DNA of 33,057 nucleotides. It comes from an uncultured Muribaculaceae bacterium (GTDB lineage Bacteria; Bacteroidota; Bacteroidia; Bacteroidales; Muribaculaceae). Positions 8,001-16,293 of this stretch are shown piece after piece. The DNA is taken from the NCBI GenBank assembly GCA_910585755.1, contig CAJUFH010000033.1:1-33057 (forward strand), read 5' to 3'. Position 1 is the first letter of the stretch; the number at the start of each line of letters is the position of its first letter. The notes under the pieces are model-generated. The model searched no databases. It saw only the letters and a list, made by a program, of their open reading frames with translations, and was not told the DNA's origin. The translations under genes were made by a program, and so were the position numbers.

Positions 8001-8061
8001 CCTCTCCACTCCCATCCGGGTACAGAAAGAGGGTGTATCAGAATTTGATACACCCTCATTT
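8001..8061 (+). repeat. Intergenic hairpin repeat, copy 1 (after the regulator)
   Basis: Begins 3 bases after the regulator stop. A leader CTCCCATCCGGGTACAG (about 8006-8024) is followed by the stem GAGGGTGTATCA (8029-8040) / TGATACACCCTC (8046-8057) and ATTTCT. The same leader plus hairpin recurs at 18895 and 23833, each directly after a + strand gene. The T-poor tail makes it a moderate + strand terminator. It also closes the minus-strand tRNA-Arg unit. Confidence 0.8.
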
Positions 8062-8069
8062 CTATATTG

Positions 8070-8141
8070 TATCCCCGTGGGGAGTCGAACCCCAATCGTT
8101 GGAACCGGAATCCAAAATTCTATCCATTGAACTACGGAGAC
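8070..8141 (-). tRNA. tRNA-Arg (anticodon CCG)
   Basis: On the minus strand the acceptor GTCTCCG pairs with CGGGGAT, the D stem GTTC pairs with GAAT, and the anticodon arm TTGGA-TTCCGGT-TCCAA gives CCG for arginine CGG. The T arm is GGGGT-TCGACTC-CCCAC... in register, and the discriminator is A. CCA is not encoded. A TACCTTTG -7-like element lies at 8163-8156, with only a weak -33 match. Confidence 0.92.
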
Positions 8142-8306
8142 AGCTATTTCAATCACAAAGGTAGAGATTTTTTCGTTAACAGAACCCTTCCGCCTGAGGG
8201 AAGAGGGAACAATTAGCGTTTTTAAACAAAGGCGGGCAAATATCTTGCCCAGCCTACGACGTAAATTTGCCGCATAATCTTTCATCCACCACAAAAACTC
8301 ACTCCT

Positions 8307-8522
8307 ATGAACAACGGTTTCGTAATCACGCCAAACGTTCTCAACACAATCAACTCCCTTCCCGAACAGGAACGTCTTTCTATCGTCTGCGCCCTGGCGG
8401 GGGAAATGCTTCTGGGCCTGCAGCGCGACAACGGCCTCACACCAATGGAAAAGGTAATCTACACGATCATACGCCAGTACATACAGCGCGACACGGAGCG
8501 CGTCGGCTCCCTGGCGGTCTGA
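8307..8522 (+). CDS. Small conserved-looking protein of unknown function (71 aa)
   Basis: A 71-residue, leucine-rich, probably all-helical cytoplasmic protein (ITPNVLNTINSLPEQERLSI, then CALAGEMLLGL, then LTPMEKVIYTIIRQYIQRDT). I recall proteins of this look in Bacteroidales but cannot name a domain. Support for it being real: ATG start, a TAAATTTGC promoter element at 8262-8270 upstream, a perfect 16-bp terminator 29 bases past the stop, and a composition like ordinary genes. A different overlapping frame (8267-8542) has low-complexity content and is rejected. Confidence 0.7.
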   Translation: MNNGFVITPNVLNTINSLPEQERLSIVCALAGEMLLGLQRDNGLTPMEKVIYTIIRQYIQRDTERVGSLAV

Positions 8523-8550
8523 AAACACCAACCTTTATCTGACACAAGAT

Positions 8551-8600
8551 AGCCGGATTCCGAACAGTTTCCGTTCGGAATCCGGCTATTATTATATTTA
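8551..8600. terminator. Bidirectional terminator between the small gene and aquaporin
   Basis: A perfect 16-base inverted repeat, TAGCCGGATTCCGAAC (8551-8566) / GTTCGGAATCCGGCTA (8574-8589), with a 7-base loop. It is followed by TTATTATATTT on the + strand. It sits at the convergent junction of the 71-residue gene and the aquaporin gene. Confidence 0.85.
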
Positions 8601-8619
8601 TAGGACATCACGCCATCGG

Positions 8620-9333
8620 TTATTCGATGCTGTCGGCGGAGCGGTAGCCGGAGAGAACCTTCCAGCAAAGGGCGGCCAGGACAGCGCCGACCAGCGGGCC
8701 AACCACCATAATCCAGAAATCAGGCCATGCCTCGGGGCACCAGAGCGCCGGGCCGAAGCTGCGGGCAGGATTAACAGAGCAGTTGTCGACAGGGATACCG
8801 ACAATGTTCACCAGGCCGAGAGCCAGGCCGATCGCGATGCCGGCGAATTTGCCGAAACCGAGCTTGCTGTCGGTAGCCCCGAGCACCACCATGACGAAGA
8901 AGAAGGTCAGCAGACATTCGGCGAGGAGCGCCATTCCGCCCGACGCGCCTACCTGTACGACGTTGGTCGCAAGGTCACACGCCCCGTGGGCACCGTAGGC
9001 GGCCGTTGTGCCGCCGAAGTTAAAGCCGGGAGTCATCTCCACGAACCAGTAAAGGAATCCCGCGCCGATCGCGGCTCCGACAAGCTGGGCGACTACATAG
9101 CCGCACATCTCCCCGAAGCGCATTTTTCCGCTGAGGAACATCGCGAACGACACGGCGGGATTGACATGGCAACCCGAAATATTGCCGATACAGTAAACCA
9201 GGCACAGGAGCACCAGGCCGAAGCACAACCCGATGCCGAGACCACCAATCACGGGCCCGGCAAGCACGGCGCTTCCGCAGGCCAGGAGCACGAGGAACAT
9301 CGTTCCGACGCACTCAGCGATATACTTTCTCAT
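8620..9333 (-). CDS. aqpZ: Aquaporin (MIP family), AqpZ-like water channel
   Basis: 237 residues from the ATG at 9333 (a TTG two codons earlier is disregarded). Six membrane helices are visible, with the two half-helix signatures NISGCHVNPAVS and DNCSVNPARS that form the pore. Aligned by eye to E. coli AqpZ, the selectivity filter keeps Phe (in CFGL) and Arg (NPAR). The usual His appears to be Asn (GLVNIVGIP), and the second-loop residue is Cys as in AQP1. Water is therefore the likely substrate, with small neutral solutes possible. The gene is monocistronic: its promoter is likely TTTG (9375-9372) and TAACTTTT (9350-9343), and it shares a terminator with the convergent small gene. Confidence 0.93.
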   Translation of the reverse strand: MRKYIAECVGTMFLVLLACGSAVLAGPVIGGLGIGLCFGLVLLCLVYCIGNISGCHVNPAVSFAMFLSGKMRFGEMCGYVVAQLVGAAIGAGFLYWFVEMTPGFNFGGTTAAYGAHGACDLATNVVQVGASGGMALLAECLLTFFFVMVVLGATDSKLGFGKFAGIAIGLALGLVNIVGIPVDNCSVNPARSFGPALWCPEAWPDFWIMVVGPLVGAVLAALCWKVLSGYRSADSIE

Positions 9334-9342
9334 AAACAATTA

Positions 9343-9375
9343 AAAAGTTAAAAACACTTATAATATATAGACAAA
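9343..9375 (-). promoter_or_regulatory. Probable aquaporin promoter
   Basis: On the minus strand TTTG (9375-9372), a 21-base AT-rich spacer, then TAACTTTT (9350-9343). The last base of the -7 box departs from consensus. The leader would be about 5 nt, which is short, so this is only probable. Confidence 0.45.
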
Positions 9376-9414
9376 CAAAAACGATGTTTGTTTAACCGGA
9401 CGGCCATAATAATT

Positions 9415-9765
9415 TAAGAGCTTGTTTAATAATGAATGTTGCAGACAGGGCGGTCAGTCGTCGAGCAGATTTTTGCTTGTGATGAGGGAGTTATGGGGTT
9501 CCATAACGACCGAAGAGCAAGTGAAAAGATGCCGACGAATGGCCGGGCGGAAGTAACTTTCTCCATATCGTCAATATTCATTGTCAAATTTTAATGCTTT
9601 GCAGAGAGCTGGCCGGTATAAAGTTACTTCTTGTCTCGCATAGCTTGGCCGTATTTCGCCCTGTTCCTCAGTCGTGTACATCAAGTACACTCCTTCGTCA
9701 CATGACGAAATCCGACTCAAGCTATGCGACCCTGTCTGTAACATTCATTATTAAACAAGCTCTAA
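9415..9765. mobile_element. MITE-like element with 33-bp terminal inverted repeats
   Basis: The body is 9418-9762 (345 bp). The left end GAGCTTGTTTAATAATGAAT... (9418-9450) and the right end (9730-9762) are inverted copies with 32 of 33 positions identical. A direct TAA flanks both sides (9415-9417, 9763-9765), as expected for a 3-bp target duplication. No transposase is encoded. The interior is itself nested: GAAGTAACTTT (9550-9560) pairs with AAAGTTACTTC (9620-9630); TCGCATAGCTTG (9636-9647) pairs with CAAGCTATGCGA (9718-9729); and there are small hairpins GTTATGG/CCATAAC, GTGTAC/GTACAC and TTCGTCA/TGACGAA. A TNA target and short duplication would fit an IS5/IS1031-type transposase acting in trans (inference). 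Confidence 0.8.
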
Positions 9766-9812
9766 ATCCGCAAAACGTCAAACCCGAGGAGGCCAACGCC
9801 GGAAGACAGATG

Positions 9813-11768
9813 TCAACTCCCTACGGGACGTATACGGCGCCCGGGAGCAGTGTTAATCACCAGGGGCACCACCTCCCGGCTCACAATACTGGTATCCAGG
9901 CCATAGGCTTTCTCCGGCGGAAGCCCGATACGGAGGAGAAAGCTGTGGAGCCTCATCAGTCGCCTCGTCGAGGGAGGGCAGTTGCTCGACGGAGAGAAAA
10001 CCCGGTGGATCACAATGAAATGGAAGTCGCCCGGAATCCCGCGGCGCCGCAACGAGGGGTAGCCGCTCGTCAGATTGAAACGCCCACCGGCGACCAGGTC
10101 CTCGACAATCTGGCGCAGATATACCGTTACCTGCGGCTCGACGCGGAAACCGATACGCATACGGACATCAAACAATGTTTCCGGCACAACCTCATCGACG
10201 GCATACTCCAGCGTGTCAGGGGCATCAGTATGGTCGATATGGACCATCCAGTAGTGGTCGGCCCGCTTAGGGCGCTTGTTCACAATAGAATAGACAATCT
10301 TGCTTTCGACCGTCCCGTCGTCGGGAGCAGAAGAAAGATATACCAGGTTCGAGGCGTATTTCGGAATCTCGCGGTCTGCCTTGAGATCCGATATTATACC
10401 GGCATAATCAGCCAGCTTACCATATTCCAGCAGCGACTGCCGGACCCTGAACGCCTTGCGCCATCCGATCATCACGGCGCAGACCGCCCCGGCGATAAGA
10501 ATCGTGAACCATCCGCCGTGGGTGAACTTGAACATATTGGCCGCGAGGAAGCATCCCTCAAGCGCCCCGAAAAAGCAAACGAACAGGGTTACCAACCACC
10601 CGGCGGTGCCCCTGCCGCGGAGGTAGAACGCCAGCAGCACCGTCGTCATGAGCATCGCAATCGTAATCGCCAGGCCATAGGCCGCCTCCATCCGCGACGA
10701 CGAGCGGAACAGCAGCACCGTGGCCACGCACCCGATATACAGCGCCCAGTTTACCGCCGGAACATACAACTGCCCCCTGTGCTCCGAAGTGTGGCGTATG
10801 CGCATCCGGGGCCAGAAGTCAAGCCCCATCGCCTCGCTGAAAATCGTGAAGGAACCGCTGAGCAGCGCCTGGCTGGCAATCACCGCCGCCAGGGCCGACA
10901 TAATGATTCCCGGGAGGAGGAACCATCCCGGCATGATCGCGTAGAACGGGTTAGCGTCCATCACCTCTCCCCCGGACGACACAATCCAGGCGCCCTGCCC
11001 CAGATAGTTGAGAATCAGCATGCACTTGACGAACAGCCAGCTTACGGTAATGTTCCCGCGCCCGCAGTGACCCAGATCTGAATACAGAGCCTCGGCACCG
11101 GTAGTACAGAGGAACACTGCCCCGAGAACGAGAAACCACCCCGGATAATCGACGAGCACCCTTACCGCATACCAGGGATTGAACGCCTTGAGCACCGACG
11201 GGAAGCTCCCAATCGCGAACGCTCCGACAATCCCGAGCATCAGGAACCAGCAGAGCATATACGGGCCGAACAGACGGCCGATACTCCCCGTCCCCGCCCG
11301 CTGCATAAGGAATATCACCGAGATAACCGCGACCACCAGGGGAACCACAGGCAGAGACGCGTTGACCGCGCGCAGCCCCTCGACAGCCGAAGTTACGGTG
11401 ACAGCGGGGGTTATCACCCCGTCGGCGACAAGCGCGGCCGCCCCTACCGCCGCCACGGCATAGAGCCATTTCGGTCCTCCGCGCCGCAGCAGGGAATAGA
11501 GCGCCAGGATTCCACCCTCCCCCTTGTTGTCGGCCCGCAGGGCGATTACGACATATTTAAGGGTGGTCTGAAGCGTGAGTGTCCATATGACGCACGAAAC
11601 CGCGCCGATTATGTAGTCGGCATCGAAACCGGGATTGGCCCCCACTACCGCCTTCATAACATAAAGGGGAGATGTCCCAATGTCGCCAAAGACGATGCCG
11701 AGGGTGACGAGCATCCCCATTGCCGACACCCGCCGGACCGACGGCGATTTCTGTAAACGTAGCTTCAT
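9813..11768 (-). CDS. kup: KUP family potassium uptake transporter
   Basis: 651 residues from the ATG at 11768, chosen because it gives the family N-terminus (MKLRLQKSPSVRRVSAMGML) right before the KUP signature VTLGIVFGDIGTSPLYVMKA; an upstream in-frame ATG would add 34 unrelated residues. About twelve membrane helices fill residues 15-470, with typical stretches DNKGEGGILALYSLL and SQALLSGSFTIFSEAM. A cytoplasmic C-terminal part of about 170 residues follows. It probably imports K+ with protons. It is divergent from dedA and ends about 50 bases from the MITE-like element, whose insertion may have replaced its native terminator (I see none between). Confidence 0.95.
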   Translation of the reverse strand: MKLRLQKSPSVRRVSAMGMLVTLGIVFGDIGTSPLYVMKAVVGANPGFDADYIIGAVSCVIWTLTLQTTLKYVVIALRADNKGEGGILALYSLLRRGGPKWLYAVAAVGAAALVADGVITPAVTVTSAVEGLRAVNASLPVVPLVVAVISVIFLMQRAGTGSIGRLFGPYMLCWFLMLGIVGAFAIGSFPSVLKAFNPWYAVRVLVDYPGWFLVLGAVFLCTTGAEALYSDLGHCGRGNITVSWLFVKCMLILNYLGQGAWIVSSGGEVMDANPFYAIMPGWFLLPGIIMSALAAVIASQALLSGSFTIFSEAMGLDFWPRMRIRHTSEHRGQLYVPAVNWALYIGCVATVLLFRSSSRMEAAYGLAITIAMLMTTVLLAFYLRGRGTAGWLVTLFVCFFGALEGCFLAANMFKFTHGGWFTILIAGAVCAVMIGWRKAFRVRQSLLEYGKLADYAGIISDLKADREIPKYASNLVYLSSAPDDGTVESKIVYSIVNKRPKRADHYWMVHIDHTDAPDTLEYAVDEVVPETLFDVRMRIGFRVEPQVTVYLRQIVEDLVAGGRFNLTSGYPSLRRRGIPGDFHFIVIHRVFSPSSNCPPSTRRLMRLHSFLLRIGLPPEKAYGLDTSIVSREVVPLVINTAPGRRIRPVGS

Positions 11769-11948
11769 AACCAACGTGATGAGTTTTCCGGGACATAGTC
11801 CCTGAGATACTACTCCAAACGCTTTTCCCCTTCCGATTGTTATAGATTTCGATAAAAACGGGGTATTCATCCCCCCAAAGCCCGAAAAAGTTTGTAACTT
11901 CGCGACGCGTCATCACTTTTATTAAATACGCACCAACAGACACAGCTT

Positions 11949-12632
11949 ATGATAGAGAATCTGATCAATCTCTCGGTTTCCGACTGGTTTTCGGCCCAAT
12001 ACCTCTTCCAATATTTTTATGAGAACGCCGGTTACTGGCTGGTATTCTGGTTCATGGTCGTCGAGAGCTCGTTCCTGCCGTTCCCGTCGGAAGTAGTCGT
12101 GCCTCCCGCGGCATACATCGCGGTGCAGCGTGGCGACATGAACATAGCGCTCATCGTGCTGGTAGCGACAGCCGGAGCCGTGGCCGGAGCGCTTGTCAAC
12201 TATTTCCTGTCGCTGTGGCTCGGCCGCCCTATCGTCTACGCCTTCGCCAACAGCCGGTTCGGCCACGCATGCCTGATTGACCAGGCCAAGGTCGAGAAGG
12301 CCGAGAAATATTTCGACCAGCACGGGGCCATATCCACCTTCATCGGCCGCCTGATTCCGGCCGTGCGCCAGCTTATTTCCATCCCTGCCGGCCTCGCCCG
12401 CATGAACCTGGGGGCCTTTACCATCTTCACCGCCCTCGGAGCCGGGGTATGGAACTGCATCCTCGCGGGACTCGGCTACTGGCTCGGCAAGAGCGTTCCG
12501 GCCGACGCGCTGTTCGCCACAATCGAAAAATACAACGGCTACTTCACAATCGGCGGGATCGTACTGCTCGCCCTCTGCCTCTTATATATTATATGGAACG
12601 CCCTTCGCACAAAGAAAGGAGGCCAGCGATGA
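11949..12632 (+). CDS. DedA/SNARE-associated family membrane protein
   Basis: 227 residues, with an N-terminal amphipathic part and at least five membrane segments. Family marks: ESSFLPFPSEVVVPPAAYIA near residues 38-57, the glycine-rich AGAVAGALVNYFLSLWLGR, and the core GRLIPAVRQLISIPAGLARM with the conserved arginines. DedA proteins are thought to act as lipid or undecaprenyl-phosphate flippases and to support the membrane potential; the exact substrate here is unknown. It overlaps rpe by four bases (ATGA), so the two are translationally coupled. A TAACTTCG -7-like element lies near 11893. Confidence 0.93.
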   Translation: MIENLINLSVSDWFSAQYLFQYFYENAGYWLVFWFMVVESSFLPFPSEVVVPPAAYIAVQRGDMNIALIVLVATAGAVAGALVNYFLSLWLGRPIVYAFANSRFGHACLIDQAKVEKAEKYFDQHGAISTFIGRLIPAVRQLISIPAGLARMNLGAFTIFTALGAGVWNCILAGLGYWLGKSVPADALFATIEKYNGYFTIGGIVLLALCLLYIIWNALRTKKGGQR

Positions 12633-13273
12633 TAGTCGCCCCCTCTCTCCTGTCGGCCGACTTCACCCGCCTGGGTGAGGAGGTCGAAATGATCAACACC
12701 TCGGAAGCCGACTGGCTGCATATCGATGTCATGGACGGGGTATTCGTGCCCAACATCTCGTTCGGCTTCCCGGTAATGAAAGCCATAGCGTCCATTCTGC
12801 GCAAGCCGATGGACGTCCACCTGATGATTGAGAACCCGCAGAACTACGTCAGCCAGGTACGCGACTGCGGGGCGGCCATAATGAACATCCACCAGGAGGC
12901 GTGCGTCCACCTCCACCGCGCGGTTACGGCAATCAAGGACTCCGGGATGAAGGCCGCCGTAACCCTCAACCCCTCCACACCGGTAGTGATGCTCGAAGAC
13001 ATCATCCAGGACCTCGACATGGTGCTCCTTATGTCGGTCAACCCGGGCTTCGGAGGGCAGAGCTTCATCGGCCACACGACCGAGAAAATCCGGCAGCTCA
13101 AAGAACTCATCTCCCGCTCCGGCTCCAGGGCCCTGATCGAGGTCGACGGCGGAATAAACGACCGCACCGGGGCCTTGGTCTCCGAGGCCGGGGCTGACGC
13201 TGTCGTCGCCGGCAACTACGTGTTCGGAGCTTCCGACCCGCTCCGCGCGATCAGCACACTAAAGCAACTCTGA
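12629..13273 (+). CDS. rpe: Ribulose-phosphate 3-epimerase
   Basis: 214 residues. It interconverts ribulose 5-phosphate and xylulose 5-phosphate in the pentose phosphate pathway as a metal-dependent TIM barrel. Visible signatures: APSLLSADF at the start with the catalytic Asp region, DWLHIDVMDGVFVPNISFG (metal His and Asp), VHLMIENP, MSVNPGFGGQSFI (phosphate loop) and IEVDGGI with the second catalytic Asp. The ATG at 12629 lies in the stop of dedA, which decides the start against a longer frame. The next gene begins 20 bases later on the same strand, so dedA-rpe-13293 is probably one operon. Confidence 0.97.
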   Translation: MIVAPSLLSADFTRLGEEVEMINTSEADWLHIDVMDGVFVPNISFGFPVMKAIASILRKPMDVHLMIENPQNYVSQVRDCGAAIMNIHQEACVHLHRAVTAIKDSGMKAAVTLNPSTPVVMLEDIIQDLDMVLLMSVNPGFGGQSFIGHTTEKIRQLKELISRSGSRALIEVDGGINDRTGALVSEAGADAVVAGNYVFGASDPLRAISTLKQL

Positions 13274-13292
13274 CAACACCCAGCATCCGACG

Positions 13293-16277
13293 ATGAACGA
13301 GCAGTCGCTAAGCCAGCTTTATCTAAAAGACACAGCATTCCAGGACCTTATGCAGCGGCGCGTGTTCAACGTGCTGCTGGTCGCCTCCCCCTACGACGCG
13401 TTCATGATGGAGGAGGACGGACGAGTGGAGGAACAGCTCTACAACGAGTACGTCGCCCTCAACCTGTCGTCGCCACCCCGCATAACCCGGGTCAACCATA
13501 TAAGCGAGGCTCTCGAGCAGATGCGCGTCAAGAACTTCGACCTGGTAATCGCCATGCCGGGCATGGACATCTCGCAGACATTCACCGGGGCGAAGGACAT
13601 AAAGGCCATCTACCCGGATATTCCTATCGTGGTGCTCACCCCCTTCTCCAAGGAGGTTTCGCGGCGTCTTGCCGACGAGGACTTCGGGGGCATCGACTAC
13701 GTTTTCTCCTGGCTCGGCAACGTCGACCTCCTGCTGGCAATCATCAAGCTTCTGGAGGACAAGATGAACGCCGAGAACGACGTCCTGGAGGTCGGGGTGC
13801 AGGTAATCCTCCTGGTTGAGGACTCGGTGCGCTTCTACTCCTCGATTCTCCCCCACATATACAAGTTCCTGCTGAAACAGAGCCTCCTGTTCTCGACCGA
13901 GGCCCTTAACGAGCACGAGAAGATGCTGCGCATGCGCGGGCGCCCCAAGGTGATTCTCGCCCGCGACTACGAGGAAGCACTGGCGCTGTATGACAAGTAC
14001 GGCGACCGCATGCTCGGACTGATTACCGACGTATCCTTCGCCCGCGGGGGAGCGAAAGACCCGCAGGCCGGACTGCGCCTCGCGAAAGAGGTGCGCCGCC
14101 GCGACCCATACCTGCCGATTATCGTCGAGTCGACCGAAGCCGCCAACCGCGAAAAGGTCGGGGAGTTCGGCGGAATCTTCCTCGACAAGACCTCGAAAAA
14201 GCTACCCGTGGACCTCGGGAAGGAAATCATGGCCAATTTCGGATTCGGCGACTTCGTCATGCGCGAGCCCTCGACCGGCCGCGAAATCATGCGCCTCCAC
14301 TCCATCAACGAGATGCAGCGCCGCCTGTTCGAGATTCCCGACGAAACCCTCCTCTACCACGCCCGCCGCAACGACATCTCGCGCTGGCTCTACTCCCGCG
14401 CGATGTTCCCCATCGCCGACATCATCCGCGACCACCGCACCAACTCGCTCGACGAGGCCCCGGCGGTCAAGCAGCTCTTCTTCGACCTCATAGTGAAATA
14501 CCGCCGCATGAAGAACCGGGGCGTCGTGGCCGAGTTCCGCAAGGACCGCTTCGACCATTACTCCAACTTCGCCCGAATAGGGCAAGGCTCCCTCGGAGGG
14601 AAGGGGCGCGGCCTGGCGTTCATCGACTCCATAATAAAGAAGCATCCCGAGTGCGACAACTTCAACGGGGTCTCCATCTCCATACCGCGGACGGTAGTGC
14701 TCTGCACCGACATCTTCGACGAGTTCATGGCCGAAAACGACCTTTACCCCCTCGCCCTCAGCGAAAAGCCCGACGAGGAGATTCTGCGGGCGTTCCTGGC
14801 CGCGAAGCTGCCGACGAGAGTCCGCGAAGACCTCCTGGCGCTCCTGGAGGTCGTAGACAAGCCGCTGGCGGTGCGCAGCTCCTCGCTTCTCGAGGACTCC
14901 CATTACCAGCCTTTCGCCGGGGTCTACTCCACCTATATGGTGCCCCGCCTCGACGACCCCGAACGGATGATGCGCGTCCTGACCGATGCCATAAAGGGGG
15001 TCTACGCCTCGGTTTTCTTCGCCGAGAGCAAGGCATACATGACCGCCACCGCCAACGTGATCGACCAGGAGAAGATGGCCGTCATATTGCAGGAGGTGGT
15101 AGGGCGCGAGGTCGACGGCTACTATTTCCCGTCATTCTCAGGGGTCGGGCGCTCGCTCAACTACTACCCTATCAACGACGAACGGGCAGAGGACGGGGTT
15201 GTCGAGGTGGCAGTCGGGCTGGGCAAATACATCGTCGACGGAGGACTGGCGCTCCGCTTCTCCCCCCTGCACCCTCGGAAAGTGCTACAGACCTCCACCC
15301 TCGACCTTGCCCTCCGCGACACCCAGCGCCAGCTCTACGCCCTCGAGGTAAGGAACCCGGGGGAGAGGGACTTCGAGGTCGACGACTCGTTTAACCTCGT
15401 CAAGAAGAACGTGCAGGACTTCGCCGGGAACCCTGACGCGCTCCGGCTGCTGGTATCGACGTTCGACATGCAGGACCAGATGCTCCGCGACTCACACCGC
15501 GGGGCGGGCCGCAAGGTAGTCACTTTCGCCAACATCCTTCGCGACGAGGCGTTTCCGCTGGCTGCCGCAGCGAATTTCATGCTTACCCGCGGGCAGGATG
15601 CGATGCAGCGCCCGGTAGAGATCGAGTTCGCTGGAAACATACAGCCCGACGGAGAACTGTCGGGCCGCATCTACTGGCTCCAGATCCGACCTATCATAGA
15701 CCGCAAGGACGACGTTGACCCCGCCGTGCTGCAGGCGGACGACGACGAGCTGATTCTGCGGAGCAACTCCGCCCTGGGACACGGAACGACCGACAACGCC
15801 CGCGTTGTCGTCTACGTCCGCCCGGAAAACTTCTCCTCGGTCCGCAACCCGGAACTCGCCTCGGAGGTCGGGCGGCTCAACCGCGAGCTGCTCGCCTCGG
15901 AGGAGGGTTACATACTGATCGGACCGGGACGCTGGGGCTCGTCAGACTACGCCCTCGGCATCCCCGTGCGCTGGTCCGACATCTCCGGGGCGAGGCTGAT
16001 TGTCGAAACCGCCCTCCCCGGCTACCGCATAGAACCCTCACAGGGCACCCACTTCTTCCAGAACCTCACCTCCTTCGGTGTCGGCTACTTCACCGTCGAC
16101 ACCGTGGCGCGGCGTACAGACACCCCCTCGGGCGCTCCCGACCTGCTCGATACCGCGTGGCTGGACGCCCAGGAAGCCTTCTACGAGAGCCCGACCCTGC
16201 GGGCGGTGCGCCTCCCCTCCGCCCCCCTCATCGGCATCGACGGCAAAAAAGGGATCGGCGTCGTCCGCAAAGTCTAA
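13293..16277 (+). CDS. Tandem receiver domains fused to a PEP-synthase-type ATP-grasp domain
   Basis: 994 residues. Residues 25-155 look like a receiver fold that lacks the phosphoacceptor Asp (FDLVIAMPGMD). Residues 171-310 form a second, complete receiver: acidic pair E176-D177, phosphoacceptor D246 in LITDVSF, Ser/Thr in ESTEA, Lys in LDKTS. From about 420 to 830 comes a PPDK/PEP-synthase N-terminal ATP-binding domain with GSLGGKGRG (432-440) and LAVRSSSLLED (near 526). The C-terminal part (IGPGRWGSSD, then SQGTHFFQN) does not show the phospho-histidine swivel domain or the PEP-forming barrel. It therefore probably phosphorylates or dikinases something other than pyruvate alone, under two-component control. 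It lies 20 bases after rpe. Confidence 0.85.
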   Translation: MNEQSLSQLYLKDTAFQDLMQRRVFNVLLVASPYDAFMMEEDGRVEEQLYNEYVALNLSSPPRITRVNHISEALEQMRVKNFDLVIAMPGMDISQTFTGAKDIKAIYPDIPIVVLTPFSKEVSRRLADEDFGGIDYVFSWLGNVDLLLAIIKLLEDKMNAENDVLEVGVQVILLVEDSVRFYSSILPHIYKFLLKQSLLFSTEALNEHEKMLRMRGRPKVILARDYEEALALYDKYGDRMLGLITDVSFARGGAKDPQAGLRLAKEVRRRDPYLPIIVESTEAANREKVGEFGGIFLDKTSKKLPVDLGKEIMANFGFGDFVMREPSTGREIMRLHSINEMQRRLFEIPDETLLYHARRNDISRWLYSRAMFPIADIIRDHRTNSLDEAPAVKQLFFDLIVKYRRMKNRGVVAEFRKDRFDHYSNFARIGQGSLGGKGRGLAFIDSIIKKHPECDNFNGVSISIPRTVVLCTDIFDEFMAENDLYPLALSEKPDEEILRAFLAAKLPTRVREDLLALLEVVDKPLAVRSSSLLEDSHYQPFAGVYSTYMVPRLDDPERMMRVLTDAIKGVYASVFFAESKAYMTATANVIDQEKMAVILQEVVGREVDGYYFPSFSGVGRSLNYYPINDERAEDGVVEVAVGLGKYIVDGGLALRFSPLHPRKVLQTSTLDLALRDTQRQLYALEVRNPGERDFEVDDSFNLVKKNVQDFAGNPDALRLLVSTFDMQDQMLRDSHRGAGRKVVTFANILRDEAFPLAAAANFMLTRGQDAMQRPVEIEFAGNIQPDGELSGRIYWLQIRPIIDRKDDVDPAVLQADDDELILRSNSALGHGTTDNARVVVYVRPENFSSVRNPELASEVGRLNRELLASEEGYILIGPGRWGSSDYALGIPVRWSDISGARLIVETALPGYRIEPSQGTHFFQNLTSFGVGYFTVDTVARRTDTPSGAPDLLDTAWLDAQEAFYESPTLRAVRLPSAPLIGIDGKKGIGVVRKV

Positions 16278-16293
16278 CTATTCTTATACCAAT

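Noticed and set aside
9415..9765. Complete insertion sequence
   Set aside because: The 345-bp body has no transposase frame, so it can only be a non-autonomous element.
9594..11081. 495-residue + strand open frame opposite kup
   Set aside because: Antisense shadow of a clear KUP transporter. Composition is rich in Arg, Pro and His and it begins inside the MITE-like element.
12449..12628. N-terminal extension of rpe
   Set aside because: The extension overlaps dedA and is Arg/His-rich; the ATG within the ATGA overlap gives the exact Rpe N-terminus.
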